From the NCBI GenBank assembly GCA_015039315.1, contig WIDE01000024.1, forward strand, positions 262,079-326,078: a DNA stretch of 64,000 bases. Reading direction: 5' to 3'. This DNA comes from Clavulina sp. PMI_390. Lineage: Eukaryota; Basidiomycota; Agaricomycetes; Cantharellales; Hydnaceae. The notes beneath the pieces were generated by a model, which had not been told where the DNA came from, ran no database searches, and was given only the letters and a program-made list of their open reading frames with translations. Positions within the stretch are counted from its first letter, which is position 1. The number at the start of each line of letters is the position of its first letter. Below are positions 25,666 to 36,350 of this stretch, piece by piece. The position numbers and the translations under genes were made by a program.

Positions 25666-25963
25666 CAAACATATGTCCGAAGCCACCTCAATACTTTTGG
25701 ATCGCGCCCTGGTCGGATTTCGCAGACCACTCCTGCGCCAGAGGATCAGTTGTGGGAATCCCCCGATGCAGCTCGCCGGTCCATTCGGAGACCTCTCCAA
25801 AAGGTCGGGTACTCAGATGTCAGTTGATCGAGAGTTACATGGCGAATCAAGCCCAATTCCATAAATAGCCGAGGGACTGGTAGGATTCAAGGAGAGCTCT
25901 ATAAAATACTACTAGTAGTTGGGCTACTGGTGGCAAACTGAACGGGCGGAGCCCGGTGTCACA

Positions 25964-25979
25964 CGTCACATACGTGACG
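25964..25979. promoter_or_regulatory. Inverted repeat CGTCAC-N4-GTGACG
   Basis: A perfect 6-bp inverted repeat with a 4-nt spacer lies about 405 bases upstream of ligase B and 135 bases past the stop of the unknown gene at 26114. The TGACG halves resemble bZIP/ATF half-sites. It could be an operator-like site or chance. Confidence 0.3.
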
Positions 25980-26113
25980 GGGGATCCGCCACTGGGAAGG
26001 ATCGCCACCCAATTGCGCCGTGGCTATCAAAACATGGATGAATGCCGAGTCAAAAGGACAAGGTGGGCGTAATGTTACAGGTACCGCGCAAGATCATCGG
26101 AGTGTGGAATATG

Positions 26114-28481
26114 TTACAGGTTTTGCCGCTTGCGCTTGTTCCTGCTGATCCCAGTAACTACGCTTTCCGTATCAGTAAAGAGAGATTCTCCTGCTGGCAG
26201 GATGCGAGAGGCTATCACAGGAAGCACGAGATCGGAGGAGTGTGGGCGAGAAGAGGGGCTTTCAACGCTCTGGGCGTTTTGTTTCTGGGGCGCCTTGTGG
26301 CTGTTCGTCGCTAGTGAGACCCGTGACGCAGTGAGGCTGGGCGGCTCGTTGTCTAACCGGCTATCCGCACTATCTTCGTATCCAACAGCGCTCACCAGTT
26401 GATTTTGCGGCTCTGGCTGGGGCGCACCACCTAACTTCTCTGCGGGCGAACGCGCCGCTGGACGAGCATCTGAAAACAACATTATCAAAGGACTCTGGAG
26501 AATATTTATCAGCGTGCGGTATTACCTTGGGTTAGCATTTTAGGAGGGAGTCCTAGAGCCGAGACCATTCGAGGGCGTTTCATTGCCTGATGATGTTGTA
26601 TGCCTACAGCGACGGTTCTCTTGGACACCTGATCCCGATCGGAAAGTGGCGACAGCCCGACTTACTGGGTGTAACAGGAAGAAACCTCTTTCTCTCTCTC
26701 TTTGGGGCGACCTTCTAAACAGTGAATTGTGAGCAAGCAAAAAAGCACCTTTGCAATTGAGGAAGAGGACATACGAGTTGTTGAGACGCTTGATCGTCTG
26801 ATTGTAGCGAGGTTCGGTTTTTCTTTGCCGAATCCTTGAGAGTCTCATTCGTCTTGATCCAAGCTATGTTGGATTATACGCCATAATTCCTCCAATCCGC
26901 CCGATATAAAGATAAAAATGCTTTCGCACCTTTCTGGCTGCTCCTGCTCGACGCCACTACGCTTGTCTCTGGAGGCTCTATGGGATTCTCGCCACCGACC
27001 ATCTTCGTCGTCGTCTTATGGGAGAGAGATCCCTCTGCTGGAGCAGGGGATGGCTCGCTTTCAGGGCCATTCAGTGCATTGATATCAATCACCACTTTCA
27101 CTCTTGGCGGTGGGGGTGCCTGACGTGGCCGTCGCGGACTGGGTGGCACAGCTACTCCAAACAATGTGAATTTCTTCGCAGGGGTACCATTCAGCTTAGC
27201 TTTTGTCCAGCGAGGATTGACCCATGGGTCCTCTGGAATAATAGGCCAATTATCCAATGGGCCTACAGGACGGGGATTAGTGAGAAAATGCTGTGAATGC
27301 CCGCGTAGGAGTGTAACCATACCTGGGTCGCTCGCAGACCACGAGCGTGAGGTTGGCTACAGGCCAAACGTCACCGATATCACACAGAAGAATAAACAGA
27401 TGATTTCCCGTACGGTATGATGGACTGGAGACGGCGCTAGAGAAACCCGCTCTTTAGGGGAGTGATGCATCTCAGGGATGACACTCCGACTCTTAGGAGT
27501 TCCTCTGCCGTCTTGGGACGAAGTGAACCCAAGCGGCGAGATCGCAGAAGTGGAGAATGGGTAAGAATTCGGATAATTTCCGCATCCAGAACGAATGTAT
27601 CGCTCACAAGTTTGAAGTTTCTGGCTTGCTGGTGTTTGAGGCGTCATTGGATCTGGGGAGGGCGAAGGCGTATAAGGCCGCGAAGCTGGTTCTTCCGAGG
27701 ATATGCTCAGATTCCGCCGGTGGCCATTCGTTTCTGTCGAGGCCGACGGGCAATTAGCTGTGAGACTCAATCCAGGCAGCTAATGTCGTCTAAGGAACTC
27801 ACGCTTCCCCCCTTCTACGCTTGTCTTGGGGTGCTTCGATGTTGCTGTATGTTATCCGTTCGTCAAATCGAAAGGTTGTTCTCCACGGCCAAAATATGAG
27901 ACTAACGTGCGCTGGGCGAGAGCGGATGTTCTATACGCGAGGACTGGAACGGCTCACATTGTAGTGAGAGGAGGTGTAGATATTTTCATAGAGTCATTGT
28001 GGAACGTACTTGGCGAAACAAAGGGGTCTTCCCCAGAGATTCATATTCACTTTCGTCATCGTCGCTAATCTCGAAAATAGGACTTTTGACTGAATGTCAT
28101 ACGTATCAGCGACCAGTGGGCCTTTCAGAATCAAGTTCAACATGGTAGGGCTGACTTTTTGGCATAAGTCTTGGTGGACGAGACGGCGTCTCCTCATCGT
28201 CGGCACCAACCAAAGTGCTTTTTTGCGATGGCTTGATGATACTTCCGGACTGGTCGTCCTCGTCGCAAGTGTCGGTATTATTGAGGCCATGGGTCGTCCC
28301 CACTAGTTGATTGGCATCAGAGCAGAGGGAGAACGGATTAGAATCCAGTCGGAGAATCTAGCCTGTGTTTCCTCATACCTGCGGACTTGGAGGTTTGCGT
28401 CTTGGTCGAGCGAGGGCCGTGATCAACGCTGTCGCTTTTCTTCTTGGTCAACGGCTTGAGTGATACTGGAGGGTGTGCCAT
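26114..28481 (-). CDS. Unknown disordered Ser/Pro-rich protein, boundaries approximate
   Basis: Several open segments on the minus strand read like exons of one low-complexity protein. The proposed start is the ATG at 28481 (MAHPPVSLKPLTKKKSDS), exon 28379-28481, which splices in frame to a segment beginning at 28302 (GTTHGLNNTDTCDEDDQSG). Later segments contain the acidic ISDDDESEYESLGK, a Pro-rich region (27357-27770), WPIIPEDPWVNPRWTKAKL (about 27200) and PPSPRRPRQAPPPP. The end is NKRKRQNL at 26114. Basic clusters, acidic patches and a C-terminal KRKR suggest a nuclear protein. No domain is recognised, internal exon joins were not all resolved, and two genes or a decayed one are possible. 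It sits between ligases B and C without an obvious link to them. Confidence 0.42.
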
Positions 28482-29294
28482 AAGGCCTCGCGAGATATGG
28501 AAAACGTGGAAGGTCACAGAGACGTTTTTCCTTCAGTTCATACTGATAGATTAACCTATATAGACGCGTGACTCTCATTTGTCTATTAGTCCATTTTGGG
28601 CAGCATGAATAGACACATCGGGTCCAACGAGGCAAATGGTCGCGAATCATAGAAGTCTTAAAGTTTCTCATGACCAGGAAATGACGGATTTGGCTTTGAC
28701 GGCGTGAAGCACACTGTACAGCCCTTTACTTTTCAGTGCCGACGGCCATCTTATGGCCAATGCTCGTAACCCCCAGTGAGACGGTTAGCGATGTCAGTTG
28801 TCGAGCACTGTCATGCGTGATGAGGTCAAGCGGAGTGCCGTGGGGAGTCGAGATGACCAAGAGTTGACACAGGTCTGCGATTGATTGTGATTTGCAGAAT
28901 CGAGGGCGGTGGCGTGGGCGAATCCAAACCAGGTATCACATGGTGAAGTGGTGAGCCACAAGGACAGCATTCACTATAATCTGGTCCAAAAAGGTATGGC
29001 ACTTGACTTTTTGGTCGCCCCTGACGGTGATCACACCTGAAGAAGAAACATTCCAGAAGACGGCGGATGAAACGAACTGGCCTAGAACTAGGGGTGACAG
29101 ATAGCCATCGGATTGGTGGATGCTATCATGGGTAGTCGGCGGTGACTCAAAAGACTAGCAAGGGTAGCCCTGATGCCTTCCTTGTCGTGAATCAGTGCAG
29201 AAATTAGATGATGCGTGAGGGCTATTGTAGAAGCTGTCATCATGTTCATTATTTTTCAATATCACCAGGTGCCACAAAAGCCAAATAGAAATTC
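28482..29294. other. Intergenic region, no gene seen
   Basis: This 813-bp gap lies between the start of the unknown gene and the end of ligase C. An open frame reaches 28671 in phase with a possible upstream exon, but nothing supports it as coding. It presumably holds the unknown gene's promoter and the 3' end of C. Confidence 0.35.
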
Positions 29295-32272
29295 TCAAAG
29301 TTTGGAAGGTACGAGCGTTTTGGTTTTTGCATCGTCCGCAGCCTTCTTGAGTTTTGCTGCTTTGCCTCTTAGCATACGTCGCTATGATAGCCGAAATTTA
29401 GATTTTAGACATAATGGATCATTATCGTAGATAAAAGGCTCACCAATATCTTCCCGCTAGCATTTTTAGGGACTGCGTCAATATAGCCAATACCTCCTAC
29501 TAGCCATTTATACTTGGCCTCATGGGTTTCGACCCACTTAGAGATTGACTTAGTGGTTGCGACCTCCTCTTGGGGAGAATTTTTGATTCGTTGTGCGGCT
29601 GCAGGTTGCAAGACGATGAACGCGAATGGAAGCTCCCCACTGCGCTCATCAGGGACACCTACAACGCAGGCATCAAGGACATCGGGATGCCCCAGCAGTC
29701 GGCCCTAAGCATATAATTGGATGAGAAAAACAGAAATGGATTTGTGGCAGGATAATGCGTGTAGTTTGGAAAATTACCTCGAGCTCTGCAGGGGCTACCT
29801 GCTGCCCTCTAACTTTGATCAGCTCCTACATGATCCAAGAGTTGAATACAGCGATCGGACATATCGTTTGAACAAACTAGTCACAGTACCTTCAATCGAT
29901 CCACAATGAATATTTCTCCATCTCTATTTATAATAGCTTTATCGCCAGTCCTGAGCCATTGTCCACCTACAAAAGTTTCCCGTGTGCTAGTGAAGACAAG
30001 CCGAATGAGAAAGAGCTCGGAGTCCTCGTGTCAAGTAGACCAAAACTCACGCTTCTTCATTGCCTTCATAACGGAGAGCCAAGGAAGGGCCTCGCAGGAA
30101 GAGTTCACCTGGTTCATCATAACCCAGGAGGACCTCGGGCGAAGCGGATCCCGATTCCGACTCAAGGTCAATCTTGACCAGTTTTGCCTCCCATCCGGGA
30201 AGCAGTTGCCCTGCGCTCCCCAAGGCAGCGTTAAACCCTGCCGATTGGGGCCACTATATCGGGGATATCAGATATGAAGGGCGGCGTAGTGGTAGTGACA
30301 AATGTTTACCATGGCAATCGTCGAACTTGCTTCCGTCATTCCATATGCCTGCCCAACCTGAGCAGAAGGGAACATTTCTTTAATTGCACGCTGTAAGGTA
30401 GCGCTGACAGGTGCTGCACCCATGAGAATGAATCGGATGTTCGAGAGGTCGAATTGCTTTGTCTCAGGTCGCTATTGCATCCGTTCTTTCAGCACTGAGT
30501 CTTTCTAGAAAACCACTTTGTTTGTGATGGACCACATACCTTCATGACGTCTATGGCGACAGGCGGGACCAGACTTGAAGGAAATAGGGTTAAATATCAC
30601 ACAAATCGAGGTCTGAACGAAAGAGACGCACTACAGGTGAGTGACTCGGTATTTTGCGAGCGAGGCCAAATATTCATCAAAAACATATCGACGATGAATG
30701 ACCGTAGGAAGCTATGGGATAGTCGTTAGTCAGAAAAGCAAACGGCCGCTGCGTAGGGAAAGTGAGCCATACCCCCATGAAAAGATTCGTCAGAGACTAA
30801 GCAAGAAGCAAAATTAGGACACATCGTGACGGAAGTTTTTCAGAGAAATAGATCAATGAAGCGTACGGTGATGACAAGGCCGGCCACATCTATAAATAGT
30901 AATGGAAGTCATCGTCAACGTTGAAGGGCCGGCGACCACGTTCACCTATATGAACGGCGCGACACTCACGGAACAGCGGCAATAGGCAACTGGTTGTATC
31001 GCCATCTCGGGCTCTGCGGTTTTCCCATGGAATTGAGAGGTCGCTAGATCGGTGGCCTGCTGCTGTCTGGATGATATTTGTCGTAAGACCGAAATGCGAA
31101 AGTGCCACAAGCTGGAAATCGCCAGTCAGATTTTAGATTAGGCAATGGACTAGCACGGTAGACGGGCCGCTGGAGCTTACTTTCGGTTTACCGGAAGTCC
31201 CGCTTGAACTTAGATACAAGGAAACTCGGCTTTTCGCCTCGTCGCCCTTTGGCATCCACTCCACAAACTTGGCTCCATCCGCATTGAGGTCTCCAAGCCC
31301 TCTTTGAATGAGATACTCGACAGTCGGAATCGTAGGAACATCAGAAATAGAAGGACGGGGCTTCGTGGAAGCAGCCTTTGATGCAGGATGATGAGCGTCC
31401 TTTGGAGGCTCGATAACTGCAATGCGGTCGTGCAGTCCCAGGCCCACCAAAGCTGCAGCAGCTCGGGCGGTCTCCACAAAAGGAGCTTGAGTAATCACAA
31501 ATGAAGGGCGGCCCTGTCGATACTGATGTTCTATGTCATGGCAAAAGATCACAGTGATCAGAGCCAGGCTAAGACGAGAGACTAGACGAGGAGAGGTTGA
31601 TACCTAGGTCTGATACGGTCCACGTAGGGTTCGAGCACCTATAAAGCATATGGTTACAATATCAGTAAGTCATTTTATCTGTTCTGCATTAGGGGAAAAC
31701 CTACACGGCTACTGCGCCTAGTCTGTGAATGGCAAAGAGCACGATAAGATAGTCTAGGAGAGTACCCAATTGAGTCAAGGAAACAGTTCATGTTAAATGA
31801 TCCATTCTTACCGATATCGTTGGGACTGTGGATGTTGACTAGAAGATGTCAGGAAGGGAAATGCAGAAGATACCATCCTGATGGATACTAACCAACATCC
31901 TTCTCCTCTGTTGTGAATATCAATCAATCGATTGTGAAGATTTGAGAAAAACGGCTGTATTAATTCATTGAATGATCAAGAAGACTCACTGATCCCATAA
32001 AGTGCTGAAAGAGCGTTTGCCAAACCATATACTCGCTCTCTGATCTCCTCAAGATCGTAGCGTCGTCCGGTTGTACTCTGTGGGAAGTTACCTATTAGTG
32101 CTCCTTTTCAGATATGAAGAATTAGCTTGGATATTCTTACATCAATCAGCCAGGGACTACCCGGCAAGTGCGGGGAACGGTGGGGATGGCTGTGATCAAG
32201 AAGGAACTGTGGGAGGGTCTGTCTCGGCCGAAGATGCTTGTGATCAAGGGGTAGGGCAGCCTGAAATATCAT
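29295..32272 (-). CDS. Acyl-CoA ligase paralogue C (4CL-like), SKL tail
   Basis: Third array member. It starts MIFQAALPLDHKHLRPRQ at 32272. Motifs: [23 protein letters not shown] (GQAYG where D and E have GQGYG, and Ala after TE), WLVGGIGYIDAVPKNASGK with the catalytic Lys. The last exon encodes RRMLRGKAAKLKK and ends LVPSKL, so it carries the canonical SKL PTS1. The 15-nt micro-exon is at 31893-31907 and a 27-nt exon (SPNDI) follows. By these motifs it groups with A and B. It has about 18 exons and is apparently intact. Expected activity is adenylation and thioesterification of an organic acid in the peroxisome; the substrate is unknown. Confidence 0.88.
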
Positions 32273-33340
32273 GATGTTCCAATGAGCGAATCTCGATGTG
32301 TTCAGAGGCGTTTGGATGTGTGAACGAAATATCCTGCTAGTTATCAGACAGCAGCGCCTTCCACTAGAGACCGGTCGGAAGAGGCTTGAGGCAGGAAGCG
32401 AAACTTCAAGGTGGGAATACTAGGCAAGCATTCCCACTGGCAAATCTCATCACGCAATCGTTGCAGGGAGGATATCTTATCGACTTGCTTGAGAGCGCGC
32501 CACAGAACTGGTATATCGGTAGGAGCTGCCTTTCTCGATTTGGGAAGTATTACCAGACAAGCCAAACTATGGCAAAGCAGCTGAGCAAGCAGGCCGTTGG
32601 ATAACAGCCATTTATAATGCTACACAAGTGCTCGTGGGGCTGGGCGATCTACATTCTGTGTTTACCCTGGCAAATCTTCATGAGCGATCTTGGTCACACG
32701 TTGGTGTTGTTGGAGAAGGCACAAAGAGAACCGGACAGGTATGCGTTATAGGTAAGACATCGACGCCAGCCAAGAGCCCAGTGGGTTGCTGGAGGGTTCT
32801 TAAGTGGTGTGTCCGGACGGCGATTGAGAGTCAGGAGTCACAGCTTCAAACCGACCCTTTGTAATACCAAAACAAGCCATTACTTGCCGACACACAGTCC
32901 CACGAGGGATCCACTGTAGCTTGGACCCTCCTAAGCTCGCAATCATTTGTAGCTGCCGTCGTCAGGTTCTGAACATCTTGTTTGTTTATCCCTAATTATT
33001 CGGCGACTCCTGTCGGTTCCGCAGTCGGCCAAGCAGCAGAGTGACGGCACCTCCGACCGCTCCACGACGTCCTCTCGGAGTCTTTTGCCATTTGGCGAAA
33101 ACGACTATGTTTTGCGCGCTAGTTGCCACTGTATACGCCCGACTTTGTTCAATTTATCGCTTCGAGCGTTGCCCGAACTTTCACCTTCCATTTCCTCGGA
33201 TTCATACGGGCTGTCATATGCGGATAGAACCTAGATTCAATGGAACCGACCAACAGCATGATACCTCCTTCCATACGTCAAGTGGTCCAGAAACCATATG
33301 ATCCTGACAGCCACATCTTCTTTTCGTGCTCTCGACCTCC
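32273..33340. other. Intergenic region between divergent ligase C and DUF6533 gene
   Basis: About 1.07 kb, expected to hold two promoters. Short open frames (for example 32344-32565 on the minus strand) have no domain and no clear splice partners. Confidence 0.4.
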
Positions 33341-35551
33341 ATGTCGCTCCAGAATGTAACAGCTTTGGCGCTGTCGCTGTCGTCCACGCAGGGCACCAAC
33401 CTTCAAGCTGCACTCGACATCCAGTCTGCAGTTGACCGGACTTCCCACTTTCTTGGTACTGAGACACAACTAGCTCCTCTCTTGCAGACGCCACCTGACT
33501 GTGCATTGTTCATCCAGCGGCTGGCACAGCGATCTTCGTCTATGACTATGCTCTCACCTTTTCTGATGAGGTCAGTGGCTTTGGTCTCTCGACGATGAAG
33601 AGGGACTCTCATCCTTTTCGCATAGATGCACTACGTCTGGGGCTCTCGTCGTTCCACTGTCATGTTTCTCTTTCTCCTCGTGAGTGTTCGTACAAAATGC
33701 TTCGCCGCAAGCACATGCTGATATCGGCTGCCAAGAATCGATATGGTACTCCCCTCCTGCTCGTGTTAGTCCAAATTTCTACTTCACCCTGCTTCGGTAG
33801 GGTCTAATCCTAGAAATTTCTAACGATCATCCCCCGTGACACAGACTTTTTACGATCGGTGAGTTCGGCTATTTGGCTGCCCGTCGCTGTCTCTCGTAAC
33901 TGACGCGTCGACGACGTGAATAGGCGTATCGGGCTTTGTGAGGACCGGAATCGAGGTACGTTCAAACGATTTTCCCTCTCCGTTGTATACATGCCGCTCA
34001 CGAGACCATCTATTTTATTCCAGTTGTGAGTGTCTCTCATCGGTTTTCTCGGAACACTTGGGCCGAAGCTGAACCCCCTCGTCCCTGCTCGTGAAAACAC
34101 AGCTGCCAAACCGTGATACTTGGAGGCGGCGTAGCGCTCGTGGCGTTATTCTTGAGTGTGAGTGGTCGCGGCGCCTCAATAATTCATCCTAACCGGGGGT
34201 GCTGATTCGCCTCCATTATATCTCAGTGGAATGGTAACTATCCACCCCATCACCTCTTTTAATTTCATATTAATAGCGATCGACCTCAGGCCTCATCGCA
34301 ATCCGAGTCCATGCGCTGTATGAGCGGCGCCGGATGATCGGTTGGTTCCTTGCAGCTTTATTCTTCGGCACAACAGCATTGTCACTGGGCCTCGCCATCC
34401 ACAACTTGTCCAAGATCAGGGGTAAGCTATTCATCACTGAGATTGAGGATTTTATTAACACCTCTACTACGTCATTTTCCATTGTCTCAGAATCGGCAGT
34501 ATTGATTGAAGACCTCAAAGTCTGCACACCTGGACTTAAATTACCAAAAACGTATTGGTCTGTATGGATCCCATCAGTAGGTTTTACCATGCTTTCCTTC
34601 ACTATATGCTGGATCTCTTCTTGATGATGGTCGTCTTTCGCCCCCAGATCATGCAAGAAACAATGATGTTTGCGATGACAATGTTCAAGCTGCTTGAAGG
34701 GAAACGCCTCAGTGTATCAAGCCTACGAACTTTGCTTATCCGGTGCGCATCATTCTATCTCATCTTCCTGGCGATCTCCCGTCGAGCCACGCGCTAATCA
34801 CCGAAATTCAGTGATGGGTTCATTTACTACTGCGCACTCATGTGCTGGCGCGTAGCTAATATGGTCATGTTCATCCAAGCAAACGTGAGTTGTTCAGATC
34901 GATCGATTGGAGCATCTCGAGGCGGAATGAGGATACTCAGGCTCACTCATGATGTGTGTTCAGCCAACGACGGTGTATGAGACAATGTTTTGCTTTACGG
35001 GCTTTGGCTCTGCACTCGTCAGTCGATTAGTGCTCAACCTGCGAAGCTGGGCCGACCAACCCTACGTCACAGCTGCAGACCTGGGGCATTCCTCCTGGAT
35101 CGCTCAACCCGGGAGGACTGGAGTCCGCAGTAGCAGGGCGCATGAAGCATCGGGCAACGACAACGAAGTGTTCAACATGCACGACCTCACCGCGTACACG
35201 AAGAGCCGATATTCTCAGCATCAGGACCAAGATTATTTGGAAGACCCCGCGATGCCTTACCCATATTCGCAGACAACGACGCGATTTTCTGAGAGAGAAC
35301 CGGAAAAAGGAGGCTACCTTGCGGAGGATGCAGACTACTACGTACCATCCCCGCCGCCTACAGCGGGGACGGTCATCCTACCTGGTATTTCCCCAGCCCA
35401 AGGCGAAGCAGTCACAGGTCTTCGACGAGCTGTCTCTCGCCTTGACCAAAACAGAGACCCCAGCGACCTCAACCGCCCATTACGGTCGGCTCCACTGGCG
35501 CTCGCGGTTCATTTACAGCGATCTGTATTGGTAGTGCACGACCCGGAATAA
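33341..35551 (+). CDS. DUF6533-domain multi-pass membrane protein
   Basis: The first exons resolve clearly: 33341-33455, 33518-33570, 33626-33679, then one from 33736. Spliced, they give AAGTAIFVYDYALTFSDE and MHYVWGSRRSTVMFLFLL joined to NRYGTP. This is the YDY-LTF-DE / W / LLNRY pattern of the N-terminal DUF6533 region in basidiomycete membrane proteins. Further exons hold a helix (GWFLAALFFGTTALSLGLAI), the segment WIPSVGFTMLSFTICWI, RDGFIYYCALMCWRVAN and FGSALVSRLVLNLR. A hydrophilic tail of about 150 residues ends at 35551. Several short exons between 33800 and 34300 were not fixed exactly. The function of the family is unknown; these genes are multi-copy in mushrooms. It splits the ligase array and runs opposite to it. 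Confidence 0.75.
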
Positions 35552-36350
35552 TCTCCATCCGACTATGGATACGGACTGGCTGTTTGTAGTACCAGGAAAT
35601 ACCACGGACTCTCTATAGATTTGATATCCTTATATTCTTTGTATCGTTGCACCGTCATTTGTACCTTGTACCTGTACTTATTCTATGGTTGTAACCATAA
35701 GGTTACGTTCTCTAAATATTATCCAACTCGGGAGCTGTTGGGTAGCAACTCGCGCGTGGATCGTACCTGACCTGCACTCCACGAAGGATTGCTTTGTTAC
35801 CGCCACGCCCCGCCTCGAAATCAACTGTACTACATATACACTGACCCTAAATTTACTTTAGTATAGTCGCGAATTATTCGGAATAAGTGGAGGCTATTAA
35901 CGTGTAGAATTATCGAAGCCTGGACGGGCAAATCACCATGTGGCACCGCGCGTGCCATGGACCTACCGTTGTGGGTCGTGCGCGCGAGCACGAAAAAAGA
36001 TGGTGTGCGCATAATAGGACAGTTCTTCCCCTCATAACTACATCGTCTATTCGGGCGGAGACGCTCCTAGCCGACGCCTCAACGCAGCCCACCATATTTT
36101 TTTGGGCGACTTCGTCAACAAGGCAGCCGAACACACTCGGACAGTACGTCCCCACTCTAGGAGCGAAGTATTCACGGAAAAAAGAGAGGGAATTTTTATA
36201 TTAAGTTCAGGCGCTACCTGCGTAGAATAATCGCAGAAGGCTATGAACAAACCCCCGTTGGAACGACCGGGATTATCGAAAGATTTAGCTCATCCGGTGA
36301 CCCGGATTCAAGGAGATGTCCCTTGAGACGACGCTGCGCCGTCCCATTTC
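35552..36350. other. Convergent intergenic region
   Basis: This 799-bp gap holds the 3' ends of the DUF6533 gene and ligase D. Open frames at 35830-36250 are short and lack domains. No gene is called. Confidence 0.4.
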
